A stretch of 64,000 bases of DNA from Candidatus Tepidiaquacellales bacterium OLB4/UTCHB1 (GCA_002050165.1 MWSW01000012.1:310001-374000), one strand, 5' to 3'. Counted from the first letter of the stretch, positions 1 to 8,604 are shown. Made by a program: numbers and translations. The notes: a model not told the origin generated them from the sequence alone.

Positions 1-1
1 T

Positions 2-235
2 AAACTTGAAGTACGGTTAAGTAACCTAATGGCTTTTGATGCTAAGTTGATTGGTACTTGGGGATGCAAACCAGAACTTTACCTTGAGGTTATTGACCTT
101 ATATCAACCGGCAAACTCGAGATTAGCCAATTTGTAGAAACATTCCCAATGTCAAAAATCAATGAGGTTTTCAGAGATACTCTTGATCATAAGTTTACTA
201 AACGCTCCGTGCTAGTGCCGGATTTTGATGAATAA
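2..235 (+). CDS. had: 6-hydroxycyclohex-1-ene-1-carbonyl-CoA dehydrogenase, C-terminal part
   Basis: Only the last ~77 codons are in the window; the reading frame is open to the left edge from base 2, so the ATG at 29 is internal. The tail (RLSNLMAFDAKLIGTWGC, then FVETFPMSKINEVF and a VLVPDF end) resembles the C-terminus of the zinc-type alcohol dehydrogenase that oxidises 6-hydroxycyclohex-1-ene-1-carbonyl-CoA with NAD in the benzoyl-CoA pathway. The family call rests mainly on context: the next two genes are the hydrolase and hydratase acting after and before it in the pathway, and the gap to oah is 15 nt, so they are probably co-transcribed. Another medium-chain dehydrogenase is possible but less likely. 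Confidence 0.75.
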   Translation, partial: KLEVRLSNLMAFDAKLIGTWGCKPELYLEVIDLISTGKLEISQFVETFPMSKINEVFRDTLDHKFTKRSVLVPDFDE

Positions 236-250
236 AATAAATCTAAATTA

Positions 251-1345
251 ATGGAATTAAAAAATCACAACCTGACAAATACGAAATACACTGAAATTAT
301 TTTTGAAAAACGACCTTGTCTCGACCATGATGGATCTAAAATTGAAGGTTTATTTAATGCATGGATCTGGTTAAATAATCCCCCTCAGTTCAATTCTTAT
401 ACTACGGCGGCGGTGAAAGAAATTATTCTTGCTTTTGGCGAAGCCTCAAACGATAGAAGTGTGGTTGCGGTGATTTTTACAGGGGTTGGCGATAAAGCTT
501 TTTGTACCGGTGGTAACACAAAAGAGTACGCAGAATATTACGCAGGGAATCCTCAGGAATATTCGCAATATATGCGTCTGTTCAATGATATGGTAAGCGC
601 CATACTTAAATGTGAGAAACCCGTAATCTGTAGAGTAAACGGGATGCGGATTGGCGGTGGTCAGGAAATCGGTATGGCATGCGACTTCAGTATATCGAGC
701 GATATGGCGAGGTTCGGACAAGCCGGACCAAAGCACGGAAGCGCTCCTATCGGAGGTGCTACAGATTTCTTGCCGCTCTTCATAGGAATCGAACGAGCTA
801 TGAGTTCATTAACATTGTGTGAACCGTTTTCTGCACATCAGGCATATTATTACGGAATCATAAACGAAATTGTCCCCGTTCTTAAGGTTAACGGCAAATA
901 TATTCCTAACCCGCTCGTCGTAACTGATAAAGTTACTGATAGCTTTGGAAAAGTAGTCTTTGGCTCATCAAAAACAGGAGATGATTTAAAATCGGGGAAA
1001 GAATTATTGGCATCAGCAGAAGTGGATCTAAGCTTACTTGACCGTTCAGTAAATATGCTTGCAGCTAAATTGCTCCACACATTTCCTAATTGTACCACAA
1101 AAACTATTTCAGAGGTGAGAAAGTTTAAACTCGAACACTGGGATAAAAATAAAGAGAGCAGTAGAGAATGGCTCGCGTTAAACATGATGACGGAAGCTAA
1201 AGCAGGTTTCAGGGCGTTCAATTTTGGGACAAAAGATAACCGCGAAGTAGATTTTATCAAACTCCGACAATTGCTTGCAGAAGGTGCTGAATGGAACGAT
1301 CAACTGCACGAAATTATTTCACCTCAGTTTAAAAAAGAAAATTAG
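251..1345 (+). CDS. oah: 6-oxocyclohex-1-ene-1-carbonyl-CoA hydrolase (BamA/Oah)
   Basis: This crotonase-fold enzyme adds two waters to 6-oxocyclohex-1-ene-1-carbonyl-CoA and opens the ring to pimelyl-type CoA product in anaerobic aromatic degradation. Its 364 aa are close to the family length and longer than ordinary enoyl-CoA hydratases. The diagnostic stretches FCTGGNTKEYAEYY (res 84-97) and VNGMRIGGGQEIG (res 129-141, oxyanion-hole region) are those of BamA proteins, as is FGQAGPKHGSAPIGGATDF further on. bamA is widely used as a marker gene for anaerobic aromatic degraders. It lies between had (15-nt gap) and dch (4-nt gap), so an operon is likely. The assignment is strong; expression conditions cannot be seen. 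Confidence 0.93.
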   Translation: MELKNHNLTNTKYTEIIFEKRPCLDHDGSKIEGLFNAWIWLNNPPQFNSYTTAAVKEIILAFGEASNDRSVVAVIFTGVGDKAFCTGGNTKEYAEYYAGNPQEYSQYMRLFNDMVSAILKCEKPVICRVNGMRIGGGQEIGMACDFSISSDMARFGQAGPKHGSAPIGGATDFLPLFIGIERAMSSLTLCEPFSAHQAYYYGIINEIVPVLKVNGKYIPNPLVVTDKVTDSFGKVVFGSSKTGDDLKSGKELLASAEVDLSLLDRSVNMLAAKLLHTFPNCTTKTISEVRKFKLEHWDKNKESSREWLALNMMTEAKAGFRAFNFGTKDNREVDFIKLRQLLAEGAEWNDQLHEIISPQFKKEN

Positions 1346-1349
1346 TCAA

Positions 1350-2123
1350 ATGAAAAAAGTAAAATTAAATTATAGCCATAAGAATTCAATCGCAACATTA
1401 ACCCTTGACGACGGCAAAGGAAATATTCTTGATAATGTAATGATGAACGAAATACTGGAATGTTTCGCTGAATTCAGAGAAAAGAAAAACTTAAAGATGA
1501 TCATCATTGAAGGCGCTGGCAAACACTTCTCATTTGGTGCAAGTGTTGAAGAACACACTAAAGCATTGGCCAGCTCCATGTTGAAAACTTTTCATAGTAT
1601 TTTCAGAACTATCAGTGAAATTAAAATCCCGACACTTGCAAAAGTTTCCGGACAGTGCCTGGGGGGAGGTATGGAACTGGCATTAATGTGTAATTTGATT
1701 TTCGCTGATAAGACCGCAAAATTCGCCCAACCTGAGATCACACTTGGTGTATTCCCCCCGCCAGCTTCATTGTTGCTTGAGTTGAAAATTGGGTACGCTA
1801 AAGCAGAAGAAATTTTATTAACCGGCAGAACATATAACGCTGAAGAAGCCCTTGGACTCGGCTTTATTAACAAGGTGTTTGACGATAAGGAGGAATTGAA
1901 CAAAGGAACGTTAAAATGGCTGACCGAATATATTCTCCCAAAGAGTGCTTCCTCTCTAAGAATTGCAGTCTCTGCTATGCGCTTTAAATTCAATCATATC
2001 CTCAGCAATTTCCTGCCTTATCTGGAAGAAATATATCTTGAAAAGCTTATGGAAACAAAAGACGCCAATGAAGGGATAAACGCATTTATTGAAAAAAGAA
2101 AGCCAGTCTGGAAAAATATGTGA
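1350..2123 (+). CDS. dch: cyclohexa-1,5-diene-1-carbonyl-CoA hydratase
   Basis: Crotonase-family hydratase that adds water to cyclohexa-1,5-diene-1-carbonyl-CoA, the product of benzoyl-CoA reductase, giving the substrate of Had. I start it at the ATG at 1350, four bases after the oah stop; an upstream in-frame ATG at 1275 would overlap oah by 70 bp and add residues not found in the family. The resulting 257 aa fits the family. Characteristic segments are FGASVEEH (res 62-69), GQCLGGGMEL (res 101-110, oxyanion hole) and PEITLGVFPP (res 128-137). The order had-oah-dch is that of known benzoyl-CoA clusters. A generic enoyl-CoA hydratase is the alternative, but FGASVEEH argues against it. Confidence 0.88.
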   Translation: MKKVKLNYSHKNSIATLTLDDGKGNILDNVMMNEILECFAEFREKKNLKMIIIEGAGKHFSFGASVEEHTKALASSMLKTFHSIFRTISEIKIPTLAKVSGQCLGGGMELALMCNLIFADKTAKFAQPEITLGVFPPPASLLLELKIGYAKAEEILLTGRTYNAEEALGLGFINKVFDDKEELNKGTLKWLTEYILPKSASSLRIAVSAMRFKFNHILSNFLPYLEEIYLEKLMETKDANEGINAFIEKRKPVWKNM

Positions 2124-2168
2124 ACTTAATTTATTGCCTCATTAAATTTCTCTTAACTTATCTTTGGT

Positions 2169-3119
2169 ATGAAAACCGTCCTGATAACTGGTGCTGCAGG
2201 AAACCTCGGCGGGTTACTCTCAGAGTATTTGAAAGATTGTGAAGTGCAGCTAAATTTAATGGTTCATAAGAAACCTTTAAAATCCGGAATTGAAAAGCTG
2301 CCAAATGTTAAAATCTTTAAAGCTGACCTTCACGACCCTGATTCATTGGATTTGCCGCTTCAAAATGTGGACGTTGTAGTTCACTTCGCCGGTGTACTTT
2401 TCAAACATAATCCTGAAAAATTCCTTCCGGTTACGAATGTGATTTATTTTAAGAACCTTCTTACCAAATGCATTGAACACCAGGTAAAGCGTGTAATACT
2501 TATTAGTTTTCCACATGTTGAGGGTGAGACTACACCTGATAATCCGGCAACGGGTCGTCTGGATGCATCTCCTACGTCAATCCATGCAAAAACGAGGCTT
2601 GAAGAAGAGAAATTACTGATCAAATTGTGTAATGGTACTGTTACTGAACCGGTATCGCTGAGAGTTGGTATGGTGTATGGCAGAGGAATCCTTATGATTG
2701 ACGGGGCAAGATGGTTCGCAAAATATTTTATGCTTGGAGTATGGGAAAAGCCAACATGGATTCACCTGATTTCGACTATTGATTATCTTGAGGCAAACAA
2801 GCAGGCGATTTTCAAAGACAATATTAAGGGTATTTACCATATAGGCGATGAAGGGGTTCAGACCTTGCAACAATTTCTGGACGATGCAACCCATCACTGG
2901 GGATACAAAAAACCATGGCGAATGCCCGTTGGCTTAATAATGGCTGCTGCCGGAATGTTCGAATTCTTTTCGAAGGTGTTTAATATAAGAAGCCCGCTTA
3001 CGCGCGATTTCATCCGGATTGGTTTACCTTCTTATTATGGCGATACTTCAAGAATGCGTAAAGAGTTGCTGCCTGTATTAAAATATAAAACTTATAAAGA
3101 GGGGATTCATACACTTTAA
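2169..3119 (+). CDS. NAD-dependent epimerase/dehydratase-like protein (extended SDR)
   Basis: Extended short-chain dehydrogenase/reductase of 316 aa. The N-terminal Rossmann motif GAAGNLGG (res 8-15) binds the nucleotide cofactor, and the DVVVHFAG and VGMVYGRG stretches are typical of the sugar-epimerase-like branch. The usual catalytic YxxxK seems altered: in the region reading SIHAKTRLEEE the lysine is kept but Ser stands where Tyr is expected, so ordinary SDR chemistry may be lost or use another residue. It starts 45 nt after dch on the same strand and may be read with it, but I see no direct link to benzoyl-CoA metabolism. The substrate is unknown. Confidence 0.75.
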   Translation: MKTVLITGAAGNLGGLLSEYLKDCEVQLNLMVHKKPLKSGIEKLPNVKIFKADLHDPDSLDLPLQNVDVVVHFAGVLFKHNPEKFLPVTNVIYFKNLLTKCIEHQVKRVILISFPHVEGETTPDNPATGRLDASPTSIHAKTRLEEEKLLIKLCNGTVTEPVSLRVGMVYGRGILMIDGARWFAKYFMLGVWEKPTWIHLISTIDYLEANKQAIFKDNIKGIYHIGDEGVQTLQQFLDDATHHWGYKKPWRMPVGLIMAAAGMFEFFSKVFNIRSPLTRDFIRIGLPSYYGDTSRMRKELLPVLKYKTYKEGIHTL

Positions 3120-3185
3120 GGTTGTTAAAAATTACTAATTGACCTGCAATAAACTATGTCAATTTCACGTTTATAACGTACTTCA

Positions 3186-3809
3186 ATGAAACTTTTCAAC
3201 CGGGAAAAACACTGGGAACACATTTACAACACTAGAAAAGCGGAAGAGACAAGCTGGTACCAACCCACGCCTTCAACCTCACTTGAGTTTATCAGTAAAT
3301 TCAGGTTAACTCCGGAGGCGAAAATTATTGATGTCGGCGGCGGTGACAGTCTCTTGATAGATAATTTAATTGACCTTGGTTTTAAAGACCTGACAGTACT
3401 GGATATCTCAATATCGGCCATAAACCGTGCACGGGCTAGATTAGGGAAGCGTGGAGATTTTGTAAAGTGGGTTAATTCAGATATTACAAAATATTTTCCT
3501 GAATCACCTTTTGATTTATGGCACGATAGAGCAACATTCCATTTTTTAACGGATGAGAAAGATATTAACAGTTACATACAAGTTGCAAAACGTGGGATAA
3601 AGTCTGCAGGTATAATGCTCATTGCAACATTTTCAAAAACTGCACCGGACAATTGCAGTGGATTGCCCGTAAAAAAATATTCCCGGGCATCGCTTTCAGC
3701 TGTAATGTCAGCGCATTTTAAGAAGTTGAAATGCGTTTCAGTAAACCACATTACGCCTTTTAATACCGTTCAGAACTTTACATTTTGTTCCTTTAAAAAA
3801 ACTGGTTAA
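3186..3809 (+). CDS. class I SAM-dependent methyltransferase
   Basis: 207-aa protein with the seven-strand methyltransferase fold. The SAM-binding glycine motif is IDVGGGDSLL (res 48-57), followed by an acidic residue ending strand 2 (TVLDIS) and a later FDLWHDRATFHFL motif. The N-terminus HWEHIYNTRKAEETSWYQ and the FDLWHDRA/FHFL stretch resemble a common family of small methyltransferases sometimes annotated as thiopurine or tellurite-resistance type. The acceptor cannot be told from sequence. It stands alone, 66 nt after the SDR and 22 nt before an outer-membrane protein gene. Confidence 0.85.
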   Translation: MKLFNREKHWEHIYNTRKAEETSWYQPTPSTSLEFISKFRLTPEAKIIDVGGGDSLLIDNLIDLGFKDLTVLDISISAINRARARLGKRGDFVKWVNSDITKYFPESPFDLWHDRATFHFLTDEKDINSYIQVAKRGIKSAGIMLIATFSKTAPDNCSGLPVKKYSRASLSAVMSAHFKKLKCVSVNHITPFNTVQNFTFCSFKKTG

Positions 3810-3831
3810 CAGTTTTAAAATAAAAATTAAA

Positions 3832-4455
3832 ATGCGATTATTCTTTAAAATTCCCCTTATTAACAATATACAAAAAAACAGCTGTATTTTGCTTGCTCTA
3901 TTTGTATTAAGCACTTTGAACCTTTATGCGCAGGTTAACTATAAACCATCATCTGGATATTCAGGTATTATTACAGATAGTAAGGATTATCTAGAAAGAT
4001 TTCGGCCGTCTGAATCAACTTCAAATATTAGTTTCTTGCTACTCGGCGCTACATCTCTTTTAGGACCAACTCTGGTTTTCGAGAATGGTAATACTTATTT
4101 GGGTTTTTCAAAAGGAGTATCAGCTTCAAAAGCTGGATACGGAAGGTTTACACTTGACTACACGCATGTTTTTAAAAATGAAAACCAAAATCAATTCAGG
4201 CTTTCGTATGATTATGATTTCCCGGTTTTCGGTAGCGACTTCATCGTTCTCATAGCATCAGCTGGTGTAGGTTACTTCAACGATACTAAAAATAATGGTT
4301 GGCTCGCTCAGGGGTCAACTGGTGGACTCATACTAATAGATGAAAATATTGTGTACTATCCTTTTATCCGTTATAGACACACTTTCATCCCAAAAAATAA
4401 TAAATCTGATATTGACGATATATCTTTAAGTTCAGCCGTAATATTTTATTTCTGA
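3832..4455 (+). CDS. predicted outer-membrane protein, unknown function
   Basis: 207-aa protein with an N-terminal signal peptide: a basic start, a hydrophobic core around res 17-31 (CILLALFVLSTLNLYA) and a likely cleavage before QVNYKPSS. The rest alternates polar and hydrophobic residues in short stretches rich in Tyr, Phe and Gly and ends in Phe (SSAVIFYF), as expected for a small outer-membrane beta-barrel whose C-terminal strand is read by the BAM complex. I recognise no family. It may be co-transcribed with the preceding methyltransferase. Confidence 0.65.
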   Translation: MRLFFKIPLINNIQKNSCILLALFVLSTLNLYAQVNYKPSSGYSGIITDSKDYLERFRPSESTSNISFLLLGATSLLGPTLVFENGNTYLGFSKGVSASKAGYGRFTLDYTHVFKNENQNQFRLSYDYDFPVFGSDFIVLIASAGVGYFNDTKNNGWLAQGSTGGLILIDENIVYYPFIRYRHTFIPKNNKSDIDDISLSSAVIFYF

Positions 4456-4587
4456 GATATTGAAATGGAAACTTTTCGCTTAAAATTAAATCGCAACTTT
4501 TGAGTTTTAAGAAATTCTTTGAAGTAAGGGTGAATGCGGATATAGTAATGCGTATATTGAATGTAAACTTAAATCCTGTATATAATG

Positions 4588-4659
4588 TACCCCCGAGAGG
4601 ATTCGAACCTCTAAATCCTGATCCGTAGTCAGGTGGTTTATCCATTAGCCTACGGGGGC
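4588..4659 (-). tRNA. tRNA-Arg (anticodon ACG)
   Basis: Read on the minus strand, the segment folds as a cloverleaf: acceptor GCCCCCG pairs with CGGGGGT, the anticodon stem CCTGA/TCAGG encloses loop CTACGGA with anticodon ACG, and the T-arm AGAGG-TTCGAAT-CCTCT is intact. ACG is read as ICG in bacteria and decodes CGU/CGC/CGA. The D-stem has one weak C-A position. CCA is not encoded. It lies between two plus-strand genes and is transcribed against them. Confidence 0.93.
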
Positions 4660-4727
4660 AGACTTAAAAATAATTTAACTTATCAGCTTAATCAATTTAT
4701 TAAGATTATCTAAACCTTTTTGTTTAA

Positions 4728-5369
4728 GTGGACATCAAGTTTCAATATTTTAAGACACAGCGGATAGCACGGGTTTTCACTAATGTAGTAAAACCAAGCA
4801 ATGTCAAGAAAATCATATTTGCATTTCATGGATACGGACAACTTGCTAACAATTTTATTTCTTCACTAACATTTCTCGATAATGGGAATACTCTAATTAT
4901 TGCCCCTGAAGGTCTATCCAGGTTTTATAATTCAGATAAAATTGGTGCCTCATGGATGACAAGCGAGGACAGAAATAATGAAATTCTGGATTACATAAAT
5001 TACCTTTCCGGGGTTTACGATGAGATAACTTCCATCCCTGAAATGTCTGAGCCTGAAATCGTTATTCTTGGGTTTTCACAAGGCGGACATACAGCAGCAC
5101 GGTTTTGCGCCCATTCCGGGAAAAGGGTTAATAAACTATTACTATGTTCATCAACTTTTCCGGATGATATACAACAGAGACATCTATCATCCTCCTTTTC
5201 AAATACTGAGATTTATTTTATCTCCGGAACGAACGATAAAATCTCACCTCAAAGCGAAATTTATGCATCAGCACAAGTATTAAAAGATCTAAATTTAAAT
5301 TTCAAAATTATAAATTTTGAAGGTGGTCACCAAATCAGCTCAGAAAAAGTTTTAGATATAATCGGCTAA
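4728..5369 (+). CDS. alpha/beta-hydrolase, phospholipase/carboxylesterase family
   Basis: 213-aa serine hydrolase. The nucleophile elbow GFSQGG puts the catalytic Ser at 117; Asp170 in SGTNDKISP and His201 in EGGHQISS complete the triad. The oxyanion-hole region FHGYGQLANNF (from res 33) is typical of small cytosolic carboxylesterases related to YpfH and acyl-protein thioesterases. No signal peptide is seen. The start is GTG; no better ATG fits the family. It converges with rpoD, separated by a terminator hairpin. The natural substrate is unknown. Confidence 0.85.
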   Translation: MDIKFQYFKTQRIARVFTNVVKPSNVKKIIFAFHGYGQLANNFISSLTFLDNGNTLIIAPEGLSRFYNSDKIGASWMTSEDRNNEILDYINYLSGVYDEITSIPEMSEPEIVILGFSQGGHTAARFCAHSGKRVNKLLLCSSTFPDDIQQRHLSSSFSNTEIYFISGTNDKISPQSEIYASAQVLKDLNLNFKIINFEGGHQISSEKVLDIIG

Positions 5370-5384
5370 ACGGCGTTCACATTC

Positions 5385-5412
5385 AAAAAAAAACAGCCCG
5401 GTAAACGGGCTG
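5385..5412 (-). terminator. rho-independent terminator of rpoD
   Basis: A 7-bp perfect stem (CAGCCCG at 5394-5400 with CGGGCTG at 5406-5412) with a 5-nt loop. Read on the minus strand it is followed by a run of T, so it ends transcription of rpoD about 30 bases after its stop. In the plus direction the following bases are not T-rich, so it is a weak terminator for the esterase gene. Confidence 0.85.
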
Positions 5413-5442
5413 AAAATTCTTCTACAATTTATAAATATTATA

Positions 5443-6297
5443 TTACCCTAAGTAGGTTTTCAACGGTCGGCTTCGTGATGCTTGTCTTAATCGTCTGATT
5501 GCCTTCTCCTTAATTTGCCTTACTCTCTCACGGGTTAATTTATATTTATCCCCGATCTCCTCTAAAGTAAGCGGATTCTCCTGAGCAAGACCGTAATACA
5601 ATTTTACAACTTCTTTCTCCCTTTGTGAAAGCGTATCGAGCGCTCTTTCGATTTCAATCCTCAATGAATCTTTCATCAGACTGGCATCCGGCATTTTTTC
5701 TGCTTTGTCCGGCATTATATCCAACAACTTCGTATCTTCACCGTGAGCACTGGGAGCGTCCATAGATATGTGCCCACCTGAATTCTTGAGAGTTTCCTGA
5801 ACCTCGTAAACTGACATATCAAGCTCGGTAGCGATTTCCAGAACATTTGGTGTACGCTCATTATTTTGTTCTAACTCACTGATGGTTTTTGCAATTTTAC
5901 TTTTTTGTTGGACAATATTTAGCGGCAATCTGACAACCCTCGATTGCTCTGCAAGAGCCTGAAGTATGGACTGCCTGATCCACCAAACGGCATAGGAGAT
6001 AAATTTAAAACCGCGCGTTTCATCAAATTTATTCGCCGCTTTTATTAAACCGAGATTTCCTTCATTTATAAGGTCGTTCAATGATAACCCCTGATTCTGA
6101 TACTGTTTTGCAACACTAACAACGAATCTTAGATTTGACTGAACCAATTTATCAAGTGCTGCTTTTTCACCTTTTCTTATCCGTTTCGCACATTCAATCT
6201 CTTCCGCTACCGAAAGCGGTGTAGTCTTACTTATTTCCTTAAGATAAATATCAGTTGACTGATTTTCTCTACTTGTATATTGTTTCCCAAGTTTCAT
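5443..6297 (-). CDS. rpoD: RNA polymerase primary sigma factor (short RpoD/SigA type)
   Basis: 284-aa group-1 sigma factor that directs RNA polymerase to housekeeping promoters. Region 1.2 ([16 protein letters not shown]), region 2 with the -10 melting segment ([16 protein letters not shown]), region 3, and region 4 with the -35-binding helix-turn-helix ([24 protein letters not shown]) are all present. Region 1.1 and the large non-conserved insert of proteobacterial RpoD are missing, as is normal for Bacteroidota and relatives. A terminator follows. It lies downstream of rplW on the same strand, about 400 nt away. Confidence 0.95.
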   Translation of the reverse strand: MKLGKQYTSRENQSTDIYLKEISKTTPLSVAEEIECAKRIRKGEKAALDKLVQSNLRFVVSVAKQYQNQGLSLNDLINEGNLGLIKAANKFDETRGFKFISYAVWWIRQSILQALAEQSRVVRLPLNIVQQKSKIAKTISELEQNNERTPNVLEIATELDMSVYEVQETLKNSGGHISMDAPSAHGEDTKLLDIMPDKAEKMPDASLMKDSLRIEIERALDTLSQREKEVVKLYYGLAQENPLTLEEIGDKYKLTRERVRQIKEKAIRRLRQASRSRPLKTYLG

Positions 6298-6700
6298 AAT
6301 GGATTTATTTGATTTTGTTTCCTTTTAAACGGGATTGAAATTTAATCCACAACATTAACAGAGTTCGCTCAAAATAATTTTTGAAGACTTCAATTTCAAC
6401 AACAACTTTTAATCGGATTAATTCCTTTTTTGTAATTAGCCAGGTAACAAAATAAGGAACTTAAAGAATTTGAAAAAAGTTCACTACTCGTCAATTACTG
6501 CGTAAATTCCCCTCCGGGGTAACGGTCAGATTCGGATTGATCTGCGTTTAAAAAACTCTAAATAATATTAACGAAAGTGTATTTGGTTATAATAACGAAA
6601 GCGAAGATTTAAACTTTCTTCGCTGTAAACTTCATGAGAACTCCTGAAACATTACACGCAAGCGAACTCACATGTTTCAAAAATTTTCGGAATTCTTTCC
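6298..6700. other. intergenic region between rplW and rpoD
   Basis: About 400 bases without a credible gene. It should hold the end of the ribosomal operon (weak hairpin at 6601-6623) and the promoter of rpoD, but I found no clear TAnnTTTG-type element. In a standard S10 operon rplB would follow rplW here; no trace of rplB can be read in any frame. Confidence 0.6.
6601..6623 (-). terminator. possible terminator after the ribosomal operon
   Basis: A perfect 7-bp stem (GCGAAGA with TCTTCGC) with a 9-nt loop, about 80 bases after the rplW stop. On the minus strand it is followed by TTTCGTTATT, a weak T tract, so it is a modest terminator candidate only. Confidence 0.4.
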
Positions 6701-6997
6701 CTAACTGGCTTCTCCGAAAAAGTCTATGTTATCATCTTTATGCAAAGTAACAAATGCTTTTTTCTTGTCCGCTCTATATCCTTCATATCTTCCGCGCCTC
6801 GTCAACATTTCTTTTTTCTTCCCTTTTAAGATTAAAGTTCTTACATTGGTTACCCTAACCTTAAATTTTTTTTCAACTGCGTCTTTAATTTCAATTTTAT
6901 TGGCATTTTTTGTTACTTCAAATACATAAACATTTCTCGCATCCTGAAGATTGGTGTTCTTTTCGGTTATCAGAGGTCTTTTCAATATTAGTTTCAT
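6701..6997 (-). CDS. rplW: 50S ribosomal protein L23
   Basis: 98-aa ribosomal protein that binds 23S rRNA near the exit tunnel and docks trigger factor and SRP. The start KRPLITEKNTNLQ and the later VRTLILKGKKKEMLTRRGRYEGYRADKKKAFVTL stretch (its RNA-binding loop and final strands) are diagnostic. It is one base after rplD and is the last gene of this operon: rplB and the rest of the S10/spc genes do not follow. Confidence 0.96.
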   Translation of the reverse strand: MKLILKRPLITEKNTNLQDARNVYVFEVTKNANKIEIKDAVEKKFKVRVTNVRTLILKGKKKEMLTRRGRYEGYRADKKKAFVTLHKDDNIDFFGEAS

Positions 6998-6998
6998 T

Positions 6999-7628
6999 TT
7001 ATGCTAATAAACTTTTGCAAAGATTTTCAACTGCTGATTTCTGGAGTAAAATCATTTTGTTGTTTAATAAATCATAAGTTGCGACCTTATCGGAAATTTT
7101 CACGTCGCACTTCGGTAAATTCCTACCGGATTTATACAGACTCGAATTATTCTCCGGCAAAAGGAGCAGAGTTTTTGTCGTTTCAAGTTTGAGCGCTTTC
7201 AGAATTGAATGGAGATCTTTTGTCTTTGGATTTTCAAATTTAAAATCTTCAACAACTTTAATTTGATTCTCTTTAGCTTTAATTGACAGCGCACTTTTTC
7301 TGGCAAGTCTTGCAGCTTTCTTTGGTAAAGATAACCTGTAATATCTCGGCTTAGGGCCAAAAATAGTACCACCACCTGCCATCAAAGGTGACCGGCTGGT
7401 TCCTTGTCTTGCTCTACCGGTTCCCTTTTGTCTGAACGGTTTCTTACCGCCACCCTTTACTTCAGACCGCTCTTTAGCTTTGCTGGTACCCTGCCTCTGA
7501 TTCGTCAGAAATACTCTCACCGCCTGGTAAATAAGGTGATTGTTCGGCTCAATATTAAAAATCTCATCCGGTAAATTTACCGTTTCAGATGATTCTGTGC
7601 CGTCAATTTTATAAACTTTGAGTTCCAT
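6999..7628 (-). CDS. rplD: 50S ribosomal protein L4
   Basis: 209-aa L4, a primary 23S rRNA-binding protein whose extended loop lines the exit tunnel. The loop region is visible around res 45-90 (RQGTSKAKERSEVKGGGKKP, then QKGTGRARQGT and MAGGGTIFGPKPR). In some bacteria L4 also represses its own operon; nothing here shows whether it does so. Spacing is 2 nt to rplC and 1 nt to rplW, consistent with translational coupling. Confidence 0.97.
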   Translation of the reverse strand: MELKVYKIDGTESSETVNLPDEIFNIEPNNHLIYQAVRVFLTNQRQGTSKAKERSEVKGGGKKPFRQKGTGRARQGTSRSPLMAGGGTIFGPKPRYYRLSLPKKAARLARKSALSIKAKENQIKVVEDFKFENPKTKDLHSILKALKLETTKTLLLLPENNSSLYKSGRNLPKCDVKISDKVATYDLLNNKMILLQKSAVENLCKSLLA

Positions 7629-7630
7629 TG

Positions 7631-8251
7631 TTAATCCTTTAAAATTTCTACCAAACTATTTATTGCACCTGGGACAGCTCCTTTAATCAGAAGTAGATTT
7701 GAATCATCAAATACCTTTATCACTTTTAAATTTCTTACAGTAGTTTTATTACCACCCATTCTACCTGCCATTTTCAGACCTTTGAAAACTCTCGATGGAT
7801 AAGAGCTTTGTCCTATTGAACCAGGCGCCCTCGAACGATCACTTTGGCCGTGCGTCTGTACTCCACCACCGAACCCATGCCTCTTCATTACACCTTGAAA
7901 ACCTTTACCCTTCGATATTCCGGAAACCTTTACCTTATCACCGGATTTGAATAAATTTACTTTAATCGAATCACCCGGTTTTTCTTCACTAACGGGATAG
8001 TCTCTGATTTCGTGCAAATACCTTTGCGGTGCAATATTCAACTTTGAGAATACTACACGCTGTGGTTTATTTACATTCTTTTCATGTTTAGTACCAAAAC
8101 CCAATTGAACCGCATTATATCCGTCCTTTTCGAGGGTTTTGATTTGTGTTATATGGCAAGGACCCGCTTCAATTACCGTACAGGGAACAGCTTCCCCGTT
8201 ATCGGTAAAAAATGTGGTCATTCCTAACTTTTTACCTAAAATTCCAACCAT
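7631..8251 (-). CDS. rplC: 50S ribosomal protein L3
   Basis: 206-aa L3, which helps assemble the 50S subunit and reaches toward the peptidyl-transferase centre. The opening MVGILGKKLGMTTFF and the central segment GFQGVMKRHGFGGG, followed by QTHGQSDRSRAPGSIGQ, are standard; the glutamine in GQSSYPSRVFKG is the residue methylated by PrmB in other bacteria. Gaps to rpsJ (21 nt) and rplD (2 nt) are short. Confidence 0.97.
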   Translation of the reverse strand: MVGILGKKLGMTTFFTDNGEAVPCTVIEAGPCHITQIKTLEKDGYNAVQLGFGTKHEKNVNKPQRVVFSKLNIAPQRYLHEIRDYPVSEEKPGDSIKVNLFKSGDKVKVSGISKGKGFQGVMKRHGFGGGVQTHGQSDRSRAPGSIGQSSYPSRVFKGLKMAGRMGGNKTTVRNLKVIKVFDDSNLLLIKGAVPGAINSLVEILKD

Positions 8252-8272
8252 GATTATAATTGTTTACTGAAC

Positions 8273-8581
8273 TTAAACCTTTAATTCGATTTCAACACCA
8301 CCGGGTGGATCAAGTTTGGTTAATGCATCTACCGTTTTAGACGATGAATTTAAAATGTCAATTAACCTCTTGTGTGACCTGGTTTCAAATTGCTCTCTCG
8401 ATTTCTTGTCAACATGCGGCGACCTTAAAACAGTATAGACGTTCTTTTTGGTTGGGAGTGGAATTGGTCCGCTCACAATTGCACCGGTTTGCTTAATCGT
8501 CTTTATAATTCGCTCAGTCCATTTATCGAGCAGGTTGTGATCGTAAGATTTAAGCTTTATTCTAATTTTTTGGGATGTCAC
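8273..8581 (-). CDS. rpsJ: 30S ribosomal protein S10
   Basis: 102-aa S10 of the 30S head, also NusE in transcription antitermination. [17 protein letters not shown] at the start and the [20 protein letters not shown] loop are diagnostic. It follows tuf by 23 nt, so the str and S10 operons are fused here, the usual arrangement when tuf precedes rpsJ. Confidence 0.97.
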   Translation of the reverse strand: MTSQKIRIKLKSYDHNLLDKWTERIIKTIKQTGAIVSGPIPLPTKKNVYTVLRSPHVDKKSREQFETRSHKRLIDILNSSSKTVDALTKLDPPGGVEIELKV

Positions 8582-8604
8582 TTAGTTGCGATTTACGTTT
8601 TGTT

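Noticed and set aside
850-2000. Minus-strand frames over oah and dch
   Set aside because: Shadows of two clearly recognised crotonase genes.
2159-2166. TATCTTTG, a perfect Bacteroidota -7 box, just before the SDR gene
   Set aside because: It ends two bases before the ATG at 2169, so a transcript would start inside the gene; the spacing to the nearest TTG (22) is also too long.
4385-4645. 86-codon minus-strand frame
   Set aside because: Runs through the tRNA-Arg gene.
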